Origin: Mediterraneibacter agrestimuris
Lineage (GTDB): Bacteria > Bacillota > Clostridia > Lachnospirales > Lachnospiraceae
Direction: 5' to 3'
NCBI RefSeq assembly: GCF_943193195.1
Contig: NZ_CALPDG010000012.1
Location: 20,058 to 84,057, forward strand
DNA length: 64,000 nucleotides
Positions 53,106 through 61,793 of this stretch are shown here, piece after piece (positions within the stretch are counted from its first letter, which is position 1; every line of letters begins with the position of its first letter). A program made the translations under genes and the position numbers. The notes under the pieces were generated by a model. The model had not been told where the DNA came from. It ran no database searches and saw only the letters and a program-made list of their open reading frames with translations.

Positions 53106-54314
53106 TTATTTATTTACAATTGCAATCTTCAAACCTGCCTGTTTGAGATTGGTCACATGAGCTTCATTGATCTGCTCAAGTGGGAACTCATGTGTGATGA
53201 GCTTATCCATCGGAAGTCCGATTCCTTTTGCTCTCTTCAAGAAATCAAATGTAGTTGCATAATCTCTCAGTGTGTATACCCAAGAACCAACCAGTGTGAT
53301 TTCCTTTGCGCACAGGTCAAAGTGAGGATTGATCGTTGCGTCTCCTCCATTGATGAAGAATCCCAGCTCGCAAAGTCCGCCGCCGTTGCGGATGAACTTG
53401 TAAATGTTCGCATGCGCTACAGGAGAACCTGTACACTGGAATGCAAAGTCTGCTGCGTGTCCGCCGAATGCGTCCTTCACTGCGTCTGCCAGAGCGTCAA
53501 CACCCTTGTGTTCCATGAAATTCACAGACTTGTCTGCTCCCATTTCTTTTGCAAAATCAAGTCTCTGCTGATTGCCGTCTACTGCAACAATATTTTCAAT
53601 ACCCATGGTACGCAAAATTGCGATACAGATCAATCCGATCGGTCCGCATCCCTGAACAACGACTCTGCTGTTGAATCTTAAGATTCCTGTTGTTTTAGCT
53701 CTCTCTACAGCATGAATCAGTACTGCGCATGGTTCGATCAGGATTCTGGATTTCAGATCCAGATCACTTACATTGAAAACTGAAGAACCTTCACGGATCA
53801 AAATGTAATCGGAGAACCATCCGTTCAGATGGATATCATCATCCGGAAGCAGTCCGTATACATCTGCTCCTCCGATGTTCTTCTTGTTCAGGTCGAACAT
53901 CTCAATATCCGGGTCATCCTTGAAGATCATACAAGTAACAACCTTGTCTCCAACCTTCAGCGGCTTACCGGCGCTGTCAGCCTTTACATTCTTACCCATC
54001 TTAACAATTTCTCCGGTCCCCTCATGTCCGAGTGCTACCGGAATCAGTCCGAACGGGTCTCTTTTGAATTCATGTGCATCTGTTCCGCAGACGCCGCATC
54101 CTTCAACCTTTACAAGAATATCTCCATCGCCAACTTCCGGCATCGGGAATTCCTTAATATCATAATGCTCCAAAGCTGTCAGCATCGCAACGCGTGCTGT
54201 TGCCGGAATCGCCTGACTTCCTGCATTTGCCGCAGGCGCAGAAACCTGCTGGTTCAGCATACTTTCCAACACCTGTTTTACAACAGCTTCTACATTCGTA
54301 GAATTCATTTCCAT
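53106..54314 (-). CDS. Encapsulated zinc-dependent alcohol dehydrogenase
   Basis: The protein is 402 aa. Residues 5-20 (STNVEAVVKQVLESML) are an encapsulation helix, followed by a Gln/Ala/Pro-rich linker. The medium-chain dehydrogenase domain (from about 40) has GCGVCGTDAHEF and ALGHEGTGEI for the catalytic zinc and VVQGCGPIGLICIA for NAD. The second, structural-zinc Cys set is replaced by an unusual segment (TCMIFKDDPDIEMFD). It is 27 bases before the shell genes. It probably reduces L-lactaldehyde to 1,2-propanediol in the compartment; propanol formation is an alternative. Confidence 0.85.
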   Translation of the reverse strand: MEMNSTNVEAVVKQVLESMLNQQVSAPAANAGSQAIPATARVAMLTALEHYDIKEFPMPEVGDGDILVKVEGCGVCGTDAHEFKRDPFGLIPVALGHEGTGEIVKMGKNVKADSAGKPLKVGDKVVTCMIFKDDPDIEMFDLNKKNIGGADVYGLLPDDDIHLNGWFSDYILIREGSSVFNVSDLDLKSRILIEPCAVLIHAVERAKTTGILRFNSRVVVQGCGPIGLICIAILRTMGIENIVAVDGNQQRLDFAKEMGADKSVNFMEHKGVDALADAVKDAFGGHAADFAFQCTGSPVAHANIYKFIRNGGGLCELGFFINGGDATINPHFDLCAKEITLVGSWVYTLRDYATTFDFLKRAKGIGLPMDKLITHEFPLEQINEAHVTNLKQAGLKIAIVNK

Positions 54315-54327
54315 TTTGCTACCTCCA

Positions 54328-55716
54328 TTATCTGATACAGAGGGACTCTGTCATTACACAGCGTCTTCTCTTTGTAAATGTACTTGCACTTGTCAATCCC
54401 TCACCTGTACGGCTTGCAATTGTAAATGTACAGAAGCCTTCTCCTCCGAATCCCAGAGCCGCATAAGACGGTCCGTTTTTCACAAGGATTGCCGTATCAA
54501 TTGCCTTTGCATACTTTGTGATATTATCCACATGTTTGGAATGGATATGTGCAGAATGTCTGTTGCCATGCTCCAGCCATACTGCCTGTTCCACTGCGTC
54601 ATCAAAGTCTTTTGCCCTGACAACTCCAAGAATCGGCATCATCAGCTCTTCTGCGATCAACGGATGTTCCTTCGGTCCCTCAAATGTAATACATCTGATG
54701 TTATCCGGTACGGTAACTCCGATCATACCAAGCAGTGTCTTTGCATCCCGTCCTACACAATCTCTGTTCAGACGTCCACCTTTCAATACAACTGCGGTCA
54801 GTGCGTCCTGCTGTTCCTTTGAGATCATGTAGCATCCCTGCTCAGACACCATGTAATGCATGAGCTCATCTGCAATAGAATCGACTGCTACGATCTCTTT
54901 TTCAGCAATACACGGAAGGTTGTTATCAAACGTACATCCGTTTACAATGTCCTCTGCTGCCTTACGGATATCTGCCGTATCATCTACCAATGCGGGCGGA
55001 TTACCTGCTCCCGCACCGATTCCTCTCTTACCTGAGGAAAGTACGGCTGTTACAACACCCGGACCTCCGGTTGCCGCGATCAACGGAATGTCTTTGTGTT
55101 TCATCATGATATCGCTGGTCTCCATTGTCGGTTTCTGCACGGTTACTGCGATATTGTCCGGTCCGCCCGCTTCCAGAGAAGCCTCATTCAGCAAATTGAC
55201 CGCAAAAATAGAAGTTTTAATCGCTGCAGGATGCGGATTAAATACCACTGTATTGCCTCCTGCCAGCATTCCCATTGTGTTACACAATACGGTCTCACTT
55301 GGGTTGGTACATGGTGTGATCGCTCCAATCACACCGAAAGGTCCCATCTCGATCAGAGTCAGTCCTCTGTCTCCGGACCATGCGGTAGTTGTGATATCTT
55401 CCGTTCCCGGTGTCTTCTCAGCTACCAATATATGTTTCAGGATCTTGTGTCCGACATTTCCCATACCGGTTTCCTGAACCCCCATCCGTGCAAAAGTTTC
55501 AGCATTTTCTTTGATTTTTCTGCGGATGACGGAAATAATCTTTTCTCTCTGATCCATGGACATTTTAGCAACAATTTTCTGCGCCTTCTTGGACGCTTCG
55601 ATTGCTTCGTTCATATCGGCAAATACGCCACGGCTTCCTGTTACGTCAGCCGCAATCTGCATTTTTGCCATTACTTCCTGCACAATGTCCTGAACCATCT
55701 GTTCATTTACAGACAC
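54328..55716 (-). CDS. pduP: CoA-acylating propionaldehyde dehydrogenase
   Basis: The protein is 462 aa. The N-terminus (NEQMVQDIVQEVMAKMQ, 4-20) is the encapsulation helix. FGVIGAITPCTNPSETVLCN and the nucleophile Cys269 in NNLPCIAEKEI are those of PduP/EutE. It turns propionaldehyde and CoA into propionyl-CoA with NAD. It lies 13 bases upstream of the zinc dehydrogenase and overlaps the GlcG/HbpS gene by 10 bases. Confidence 0.95.
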   Translation of the reverse strand: MSVNEQMVQDIVQEVMAKMQIAADVTGSRGVFADMNEAIEASKKAQKIVAKMSMDQREKIISVIRRKIKENAETFARMGVQETGMGNVGHKILKHILVAEKTPGTEDITTTAWSGDRGLTLIEMGPFGVIGAITPCTNPSETVLCNTMGMLAGGNTVVFNPHPAAIKTSIFAVNLLNEASLEAGGPDNIAVTVQKPTMETSDIMMKHKDIPLIAATGGPGVVTAVLSSGKRGIGAGAGNPPALVDDTADIRKAAEDIVNGCTFDNNLPCIAEKEIVAVDSIADELMHYMVSEQGCYMISKEQQDALTAVVLKGGRLNRDCVGRDAKTLLGMIGVTVPDNIRCITFEGPKEHPLIAEELMMPILGVVRAKDFDDAVEQAVWLEHGNRHSAHIHSKHVDNITKYAKAIDTAILVKNGPSYAALGFGGEGFCTFTIASRTGEGLTSASTFTKRRRCVMTESLCIR

Positions 55717-56231
55717 GCTATTACCTCCTTCAGAGCTGCCTTACCGTAAGCCGCCAGAGCCGTATCCTGCTCCGCGCTTCCTCCGCTTACTCCCAGCGCT
55801 CCTATTATTCTGCCCTCTGCTTCCAACGGTTCACCACCGCCGAAGATCACAATCTTGCCCGCGTTGGTGAACTGTATGCCATAAAGAGAATCTCCCGGTC
55901 TGCTCAGCGTACTGAGTGTATCGGTTGACATCTTCAGGCTTGCAGAAGTAAAGGCCTTATTTACTGCTATGTCATAGCTTGCTATGTAAGCATCATCCAT
56001 ACACTGGACTGCCACCGGTCTTCCGGACTTGTCCGCTACTGCAACAACCACCGGAATCCCCATAGCAGCCGCTTTTTCTTTGACCTTTTCAATCAAAGCA
56101 TTGGCAAGCTTCAAAGTCATCTTATATTTACTGCATTTACAAACATGTCCTTCTGCGTGATGATGTGCTTCTTTATTTTGCATTTCCTCCAATACGGTCT
56201 GTACCGCTCTGGAAATATCCTGTTCATTCAT
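55707..56231 (-). CDS. GlcG/HbpS-family protein with encapsulation helix
   Basis: The protein is 174 aa. NEQDISRAVQTVLEEMQ (2-18) is the encapsulation helix. A short His/Cys-rich linker (HHHAEGHVCKCSKY) leads to the HbpS/GlcG domain (about 40-174: ALIEKVKEKAAAMGIPVVVAVADKSG, ITALGVSGGSAEQD-like end). This domain is the C-terminal part of PduO and binds heme in some homologues. Its function in BMCs is not settled. With no B12 enzyme here, a role in cobalamin is unlikely. Confidence 0.87.
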   Translation of the reverse strand: MNEQDISRAVQTVLEEMQNKEAHHHAEGHVCKCSKYKMTLKLANALIEKVKEKAAAMGIPVVVAVADKSGRPVAVQCMDDAYIASYDIAVNKAFTSASLKMSTDTLSTLSRPGDSLYGIQFTNAGKIVIFGGGEPLEAEGRIIGALGVSGGSAEQDTALAAYGKAALKEVIACL

Positions 56232-56308
56232 AACAGGCCTCCTGTTATCTGAGCCTTTTCTTACAGGCTCTGCACTTACTGCAATACCTTAACCTGTACT
56301 GTGGCTGA

Positions 56309-57109
56309 CTATTTACCTAACTGCTCCATAACCTTCTTTGTAATAGACGCGATCAGTTCTGCGTCTGCTGTCGGTGCTGCACTGCTGCAAGAACCGCCGC
56401 AGCTATGGCAGCTTGGCTTACCAGCTTTTGCATTCGGGCAGAGGTTTGCCGGATGTTTTCCTTTTAATCCCATCTGTCTTCTGATCTCATACAATTTCTC
56501 AACCTGCTCTTTATTCAGTTCCTGAGGTCCGCCGATCTGCATTGTCTGCCATAACAGCTGTGCATAGAACTCCAGAGATTCCATCTTGTGATATGCTGCC
56601 AGCAGGCTGTCAGAATATGCAAGCGCTCCATGGTTCTCAAGCAGAACTGCGTCAAAATACTGAAGATGCTCTGATACAGCGTCCGGAATCTCATATGTGG
56701 ACGGTGTGCCGTATTTTGCGATCGGTACACATCCCAAAGCGATCACTGCTTCCGGCATGATCGGCTGTGTCAGCGGAATACCTGCGATAGCAAATGTTGT
56801 TGCATACAGCGGATGAGCATGTACTACAGAATTAACGTCCGGTCTTTCTTTGTACACACGCATGTGCATCTTAATCTCAGAAGAAGGTCTGAATCCCTTG
56901 TTTGCCTGAAGTACATTACCTTCTGCATCTACTTTACAGATATACTCTGGTGTCATAAATCCTTTGCTCACGCCTGTCGGTGTACACAGGAATTCATTGT
57001 CATTCAGCTTAACAGAGAAGTTACCGTCATTTGCAGCAACCATTCCACGATCGTAAACTCTTCTTCCGATTTCACACATTTCTTTTTTGATTTCGTATTC
57101 GTTTTGCAT
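56309..57109 (-). CDS. fucA: L-fuculose-phosphate aldolase with C-terminal encapsulation helix
   Basis: The protein is 266 aa. The class II aldolase/adducin domain (1-215) has NDGNFSVKL, VVHAHPLYATTFA (zinc His pair) and ENHGALAYSDS. A Cys-rich linker (LCPNAKAGKPSCHSCGGSC, C-X9-C-X2-C-X3-C) leads to the C-terminal encapsulation helix DAELIASITKKVMEQLGK. It splits fuculose-1-P or rhamnulose-1-P to DHAP and L-lactaldehyde. It is the first gene of the shell operon and completes the fuc pathway whose other genes are at 6.6-10.5 kb. Confidence 0.9.
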   Translation of the reverse strand: MQNEYEIKKEMCEIGRRVYDRGMVAANDGNFSVKLNDNEFLCTPTGVSKGFMTPEYICKVDAEGNVLQANKGFRPSSEIKMHMRVYKERPDVNSVVHAHPLYATTFAIAGIPLTQPIMPEAVIALGCVPIAKYGTPSTYEIPDAVSEHLQYFDAVLLENHGALAYSDSLLAAYHKMESLEFYAQLLWQTMQIGGPQELNKEQVEKLYEIRRQMGLKGKHPANLCPNAKAGKPSCHSCGGSCSSAAPTADAELIASITKKVMEQLGK

Positions 57110-57166
57110 CCTTTTATCCTCCTTGGATTTTTACAACGAAAGTTGTTTTGTATTGTTACTAATTTG

Positions 57167-57195
57167 ATATTACCACACAATCCCACATCAGTCAA
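57167..57195 (-). promoter_or_regulatory. Promoter of the aldolase/shell operon
   Basis: The minus strand has TTGACT (57190-57195), a 17-bp spacer and TAATAT (57167-57172). CAACA repeats stand upstream of the -35. Confidence 0.75.
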
Positions 57196-57248
57196 CTTGT
57201 TTTCTTGTGGTTTTTGTGTTGTTTTAATGTTGTTTGTTGCTGTTCACT

Positions 57249-58043
57249 TTAACCACCTATCTGACACTCTATTCCAGAGATTTCCCCGGCGGTCTTTAAC
57301 AATTCTTCCATTTTATTGTTCTCCGGGGGAGGCACATCTCCCATCAGATACGTTCTTCCCAGACCTTCATACTTATCCTGACCAAGTCTGTGATAAGGCA
57401 GAAGATGAATTCTCTTTACATTAGGGAGCTGCTTTGTATAGGCAGCGATGTCTCTGATTTCCTCCGTAGTATCATTGAATCCCGGAATGACCGGAATCCG
57501 GATACTAAGTTCTGTTTTGCCAGACCGTGCGATCTTCATTGCATTCTCCAGCATCAGTTCATTAGACCTGCCGGTATACTCTTTATGCTTCCGTGGATTC
57601 ATATGCTTGATATCAAGCAGGTACTGGTCCAGATAAGGAAGCAATCCGTCGATGATCTCCCATTCGGCACAACCCATGCTTTCCATTGCAGTGCTAATTC
57701 CCGATTCCTTTGCAGCCTTAAGAAGCGCCGTTGAAAATTCCGGCTGACAGAGACTTTCTCCGCCCGAGAGAGTAATTCCGCCGCCTGTTCTCCGATAGTA
57801 GGCGCGGTCCTTTTCAACAATCTCCATCACCTCTTCTACCGTCACATCACGTCCCACGATCTTCGGTCTGCCCTGTACCATCATGGTCTGAATCTCATAG
57901 GATTGTGACTCTGGATTGCAGCACCAGCGGCAGCGAAGTACACATCCTTTTAAAAATACAATCGTGCGGATTCCATTGCCGTCATGGATGGAATATCTCT
58001 GAATATCAAAGATACGTCCCTTTTTCTTTAAATAGTCCTGCAT
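57249..58043 (-). CDS. Glycyl radical enzyme activase (radical SAM)
   Basis: The protein is 264 aa. The cluster motif CVLRCRWC (Cys34, 38, 41) follows YSIHDGNGIRTIVFLKG, typical of activases, and GGGITLSGGESLCQP is the SAM-binding GGE region. There is no ferredoxin insert of extra cysteines after the first motif, so it resembles the short PFL-activase form. It abstracts hydrogen from Gly819 of the dehydratase. It lies 35 bases after the dehydratase gene. Confidence 0.92.
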   Translation of the reverse strand: MQDYLKKKGRIFDIQRYSIHDGNGIRTIVFLKGCVLRCRWCCNPESQSYEIQTMMVQGRPKIVGRDVTVEEVMEIVEKDRAYYRRTGGGITLSGGESLCQPEFSTALLKAAKESGISTAMESMGCAEWEIIDGLLPYLDQYLLDIKHMNPRKHKEYTGRSNELMLENAMKIARSGKTELSIRIPVIPGFNDTTEEIRDIAAYTKQLPNVKRIHLLPYHRLGQDKYEGLGRTYLMGDVPPPENNKMEELLKTAGEISGIECQIGG

Positions 58044-58078
58044 TGTCTTTGTTCCTTCCTCTGTGAATTCACCGCTGC

Positions 58079-60610
58079 CTAGAATCCTTGCTCTGTTCTG
58101 CGGATGATATCATCCTGCAAAGACTTAGACAATGTAGTAAACAATGCGCTGTAACCTGCCACACGCACAACCAGATGCTTGTATTGCTCCGGGTGTTTCT
58201 GTGCATCCAGAAGTGTCTCTCGGCTGACTACATTGAACTGCATATGACTTCCCTTTTGGTCGAAATAGGAACGGATCAACCCCACAAAATTCTCGAGCCC
58301 GCTTCTGCCGCTTAAGGCTGACGGATGGAACTTTTGATTAAACAGTGTTCCGTTGGAAGCAATTCCATGATCCAGCCGGGCTACCGAATTGGCTGCTGCA
58401 GTCGGACCCTGTGTATCCTTTCCTGCGGATGGTGAAACACCGTCGGCAACCGGTGTATATGCCAGACGTCCATCGGGCGTAGCCCCGGTCTGTGCACCAA
58501 GCGGTACATTTGCAGATACCGGATAGAGTCCCGCCTGAAACTGTCCGCCTCTCGGATTGTAATACTGGAGGAGCGGTTTTGTATAGGTATATGCCACATC
58601 TCTTGCAAATGCATCCACCTCCGGAATGTCATTGCCGAACTTCGGCACCTCTTCAATCATTGCAAGGATTTTGTCTCCGGCTGCCTTCATTTCCTCAGAC
58701 TCCGTTGCCGCAACAACCGTCTGCAGTACTGCTGCTACTTCATTCTCACCAACTGCCTGTCCTGCTTCTTTCATGTCCCTGACGATTTCCGCAGCCATAG
58801 CAGCAATGTCGTCTGCGTTCAGACCTCTTCCGTAATTAACAGTCAATGTTCGTTTCAGTTCTTTCATTGTGATCTTCTGTTCATCATAGACCAACTTCTT
58901 CACCGCATACAAAGAATCCGCCATATTCGCAACGCCAAACCCCTGCGGTCCGGTAAAGTTGTATACAGCTCCGCCCTCCTGAACCGTTTTACCGCTCTTC
59001 ATACAATCATCCACCATAGATGACAAGAACGGAAGCGGACATCTCTCTGCATGCGCCATATCAATGGCATTGTCCGCATTGACCAACAGCTTTATCGCAT
59101 AATCCATCTGTGTCTTGTATGCCTGATAGAACTCTTCAAAAGACTCCATTTCTTCCACATCACCTGTCTGCGGTCCTACCTGCACGCCCTTGTCCTTTCC
59201 ATTATGGAATGTCAGTTCCAGCGGACGGCACATATTGAAGAAAGCCGCATCATGCCAGCCTTCGGTCTTCCCCGCCTTCTGCGGTTCAACACATCCGATA
59301 ATGTTGTAATCGCGTGCGTCCTCAAGTGTTAATCCACGGCTTAATAAGGAAGGAATGATCACTTCATCATTGTAATATGCCGGAAGTCCGATTCCTGTGC
59401 GGGTCAGCTCCGCTGCTTTAATTAAGAATTCCTGCGGAGAACCGTTCCATACACGAACCGACAGCGACGGCTGCGGCAAAAACACATGCATAGATGCCTG
59501 AATGCTCATAAAGGACAAATCGTTCGTCACATCAATTCCTTCACTGTTCTGACCTCCCGCGATCAGGTTCTGGAACAGGCTGTAGCCTGCAAAACCTTCT
59601 GCGGACGCCGCATCACGGCACTTATTCAGATCATTTAATTTCACCCAGATACAATCCATCAGCTCCTGGGCAAACTCCCTTGTCAGCCTGCCATTTTCCA
59701 TATCCTTCTTATAATAAGGATACATATACTGATCGAACCGTCCCGGTGAAATGGAGTGACCGCTGGATTCAATCTGCAAAAGCTGCTGTACAAACCAAAA
59801 GGACTGACATGCCTCATAAAAGCTCTTTGCGCCCTTTTCCGGAACATTGGCACAATTCTGGGCAATCTGCAAAAGCTCCATCTTCCTTGCTGCATCTGTG
59901 CACTTCTCAGCCAGTTCCAATGCCAGCGCAGCATAGCGTCTTGCATATGTAACTGCAGCGTCACAGCTAATGATCACTGCGCGCAGGAAACGAGACTTTT
60001 TCTGATATTCTCCATCTGCCAGGCTCAACCTCTCCAGCTCTTCCTGTGCCTTCCCCCGGATGCCTCCAAAACCAATATCAAGTACTTCCCAGTACTTAAC
60101 AGTCACATGACCCACGCCATTATAAAAATAGTTCCCCGGTGTAAAGAGGTTGTGCTCCATTGCCAGCAGCGTCTCAGGTTCCATGTAGGACGTTGCCAGT
60201 TCACTGGTTGTCTTACCCTTCCAGTAGGCATTTGCTTCCTTAAGTTCACGCTTAGTCTTCTCAGAAATATAAAACGGATCTGCACTTCTTATCTCAACAG
60301 TGTCAAATTCCGCTTCCAGCCATTCATAAGAAAACTCCGGATAAGTCTGGCAGCCTCTGGGGGCAAGTGTCGTACTTCCGACAATCAATTCCAAATCCCG
60401 GATCGTGATCGGAATATTCTCCAGAATGTGCTGAAATGCCTTTGCCCTGCGGATGATCATCGGCTCATTCTCTGTCTGCTTATAAGACTCCGTAATCAAA
60501 ACCGCACGTGCCGATTCAATCTCCGGCAGCTTTGCGTACAGATTCTCAACCAGCTTTGGAATACGGTCTGACTTCTGAATGTCTGCAGCATTATAGGTAT
60601 ATAACCCCAT
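58079..60610 (-). CDS. Glycyl radical 1,2-propanediol dehydratase
   Basis: The protein is 843 aa from ATG 60610, where AAGGAG is upstream; an ATG 7 codons earlier lies on that site. Cys440 and Glu442 in IIGCVEPQ, Asp454 in GWHDAAFFN and His168 in NGVGHVT match the active site of Roseburia propanediol dehydratase with a shift of 2. The radical site is Gly819 in RVAGYSA. It converts 1,2-propanediol to propionaldehyde without B12. Glycerol dehydratase is a close relative, but the fucose context favours propanediol. It has no obvious encapsulation helix. Confidence 0.93.
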   Translation of the reverse strand: MGLYTYNAADIQKSDRIPKLVENLYAKLPEIESARAVLITESYKQTENEPMIIRRAKAFQHILENIPITIRDLELIVGSTTLAPRGCQTYPEFSYEWLEAEFDTVEIRSADPFYISEKTKRELKEANAYWKGKTTSELATSYMEPETLLAMEHNLFTPGNYFYNGVGHVTVKYWEVLDIGFGGIRGKAQEELERLSLADGEYQKKSRFLRAVIISCDAAVTYARRYAALALELAEKCTDAARKMELLQIAQNCANVPEKGAKSFYEACQSFWFVQQLLQIESSGHSISPGRFDQYMYPYYKKDMENGRLTREFAQELMDCIWVKLNDLNKCRDAASAEGFAGYSLFQNLIAGGQNSEGIDVTNDLSFMSIQASMHVFLPQPSLSVRVWNGSPQEFLIKAAELTRTGIGLPAYYNDEVIIPSLLSRGLTLEDARDYNIIGCVEPQKAGKTEGWHDAAFFNMCRPLELTFHNGKDKGVQVGPQTGDVEEMESFEEFYQAYKTQMDYAIKLLVNADNAIDMAHAERCPLPFLSSMVDDCMKSGKTVQEGGAVYNFTGPQGFGVANMADSLYAVKKLVYDEQKITMKELKRTLTVNYGRGLNADDIAAMAAEIVRDMKEAGQAVGENEVAAVLQTVVAATESEEMKAAGDKILAMIEEVPKFGNDIPEVDAFARDVAYTYTKPLLQYYNPRGGQFQAGLYPVSANVPLGAQTGATPDGRLAYTPVADGVSPSAGKDTQGPTAAANSVARLDHGIASNGTLFNQKFHPSALSGRSGLENFVGLIRSYFDQKGSHMQFNVVSRETLLDAQKHPEQYKHLVVRVAGYSALFTTLSKSLQDDIIRRTEQGF

Positions 60611-60719
60611 CTTCTTGTATCTCCTTTCCATACAAAAGCAAAACAGGTAATAAGCCGTTCTGCCCCGTATAATTTAACTGTTTTGAGAAGGTATACGCCC
60701 ATTCCCATTAGTTATCATC

Positions 60720-60780
60720 ATTATACTCTATTCTCCTCTTCAAGTCAACAAAATCACAACACAAACCAACATTGTTTTTG
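60720..60780 (-). promoter_or_regulatory. Promoter of the dehydratase/activase genes
   Basis: The minus strand has TTGACT (60743-60748), a 17-bp spacer and TATAAT (60720-60725). TGTTG repeats with 10-bp spacing (60749-60780) are upstream. The rest of 60611-60985 holds the PHP gene leader, with TTGACA at 60865 and TATAAT at 60893 in poor spacing. Confidence 0.7.
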
Positions 60781-60985
60781 CTAATAACATTTCCAATCCC
60801 ACAAAATACAACATTTTTATATTGGTTTTTGTTTTGAATTTATATTTTTTCTGTCTTTTTACTCTTGACATTATATAAGAAACAATTCATACTATAATAA
60901 TAGAAAATTTTTTTATTTTATTTTGAAGTAAAATTTGAAAAACCAGACTTTTTTATTTTGAGAATACTAAAAAGGATGACGTAAA

Positions 60986-61714
60986 ATGGATTTTGTGAAA
61001 TTAGATGTGCATACACATACCATTGCAAGCGGCCACGCATCTACTGCTACGATTACCGATATGGCAAAGGCTGCGGTTTCCAGCAATTTAAAACTGCTGG
61101 GTATTTCCGATCATGGTCCCGCCACCTTCGGCGGAGGAAGACCATCATATTTCCGCAATCTCTCTTATGCACAAAGGAAACGCTTTGGTATAGAAATGCT
61201 CTACGGAGCAGAGGTCAACATTCTGGACGGTCATGGAAAACTGGATTTGGACAATTCGGTTCTAAAGGATCTGGATTATGTGATCGCCAGTGTACATACA
61301 CCGATCAAGAAGCCCGGCACAATCGAAGAGAATACAACTGCTTACATCAACGCTATGAAGAATCCTTATGTCTGTATCATCGGACATTGCGATGATGAAC
61401 GATATCCTGTTGATCCTCTGGCGCTTGTAAGAACCGCTGTTGAACATCAGGTTCTGTTAGAAATCAACAATAGTTCTTTGAGTCCCGATGGGTATCGGGG
61501 TGATACCCGGTTTAATACACTGATGATCCTGAACCTATGTAAACATTTTCACCATCCCATTCTCATGTCAAGCGACAGTCACGGGGTAAAGCATATTGGA
61601 GACTGTAGTTATGCACAGGAGATGGTAAAGCTGGCAGAAATCCCAGCAGAACTAATTTTAAATTATTCACCGGGTAAATTTAAAAGTTTCCTTGAAGGAA
61701 GAAAGCATTCATAA
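60986..61714 (+). CDS. PHP-domain phosphoesterase (YcdX-like)
   Basis: The protein is 242 aa. LDVHTHTIASGHA (His9, His11), GISDHGPA, GAEVNILD, SVHTPIK, IIGHCDDE and SSDSHGVK are the metal-binding motifs of the PHP domain, as in YcdX-type phosphatases. It probably hydrolyses a small phosphate ester; the substrate is unknown. It is divergent from the dehydratase gene and ends at a terminator shared with the fructokinase. Confidence 0.87.
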   Translation: MDFVKLDVHTHTIASGHASTATITDMAKAAVSSNLKLLGISDHGPATFGGGRPSYFRNLSYAQRKRFGIEMLYGAEVNILDGHGKLDLDNSVLKDLDYVIASVHTPIKKPGTIEENTTAYINAMKNPYVCIIGHCDDERYPVDPLALVRTAVEHQVLLEINNSSLSPDGYRGDTRFNTLMILNLCKHFHHPILMSSDSHGVKHIGDCSYAQEMVKLAEIPAELILNYSPGKFKSFLEGRKHS

Positions 61715-61735
61715 AGAGTATTCCCAGATAATAAT

Positions 61736-61773
61736 TGCCAACAGATTCCTATTTTCTAAAGAATCTGTTGGCA
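61736..61773. terminator. Bidirectional terminator
   Basis: TGCCAACAGATTC (61736-61748) and GAATCTGTTGGCA (61761-61773) form a 13-bp stem between the convergent PHP and fructokinase genes. Confidence 0.85.
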
Positions 61774-61793
61774 TGTTTTCATATCTATTTTAT

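Noticed and set aside
54860..55749. Two overlapping plus-strand frames inside pduP
   Set aside because: Both are antisense to pduP and lack ribosome sites; overlap of two shadow frames is common opposite alanine-rich genes.
56813..57424. Plus-strand open frame of 203 codons across the aldolase start, promoter and activase end
   Set aside because: It crosses two real genes and the promoter at 57167-57195 in antisense, with no domain.
59756..60571. Plus-strand open frame of 271 codons inside the dehydratase gene
   Set aside because: It is fully antisense to the glycyl radical enzyme, whose active-site residues are all intact; Cys/Leu-rich composition is typical of a shadow frame.
57110..60985. 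Cobalamin riboswitch ahead of the BMC genes
   Set aside because: The gaps are AT-rich with ordinary promoters, no B12-box-like conserved segment was recognised, and the dehydratase is B12-independent.
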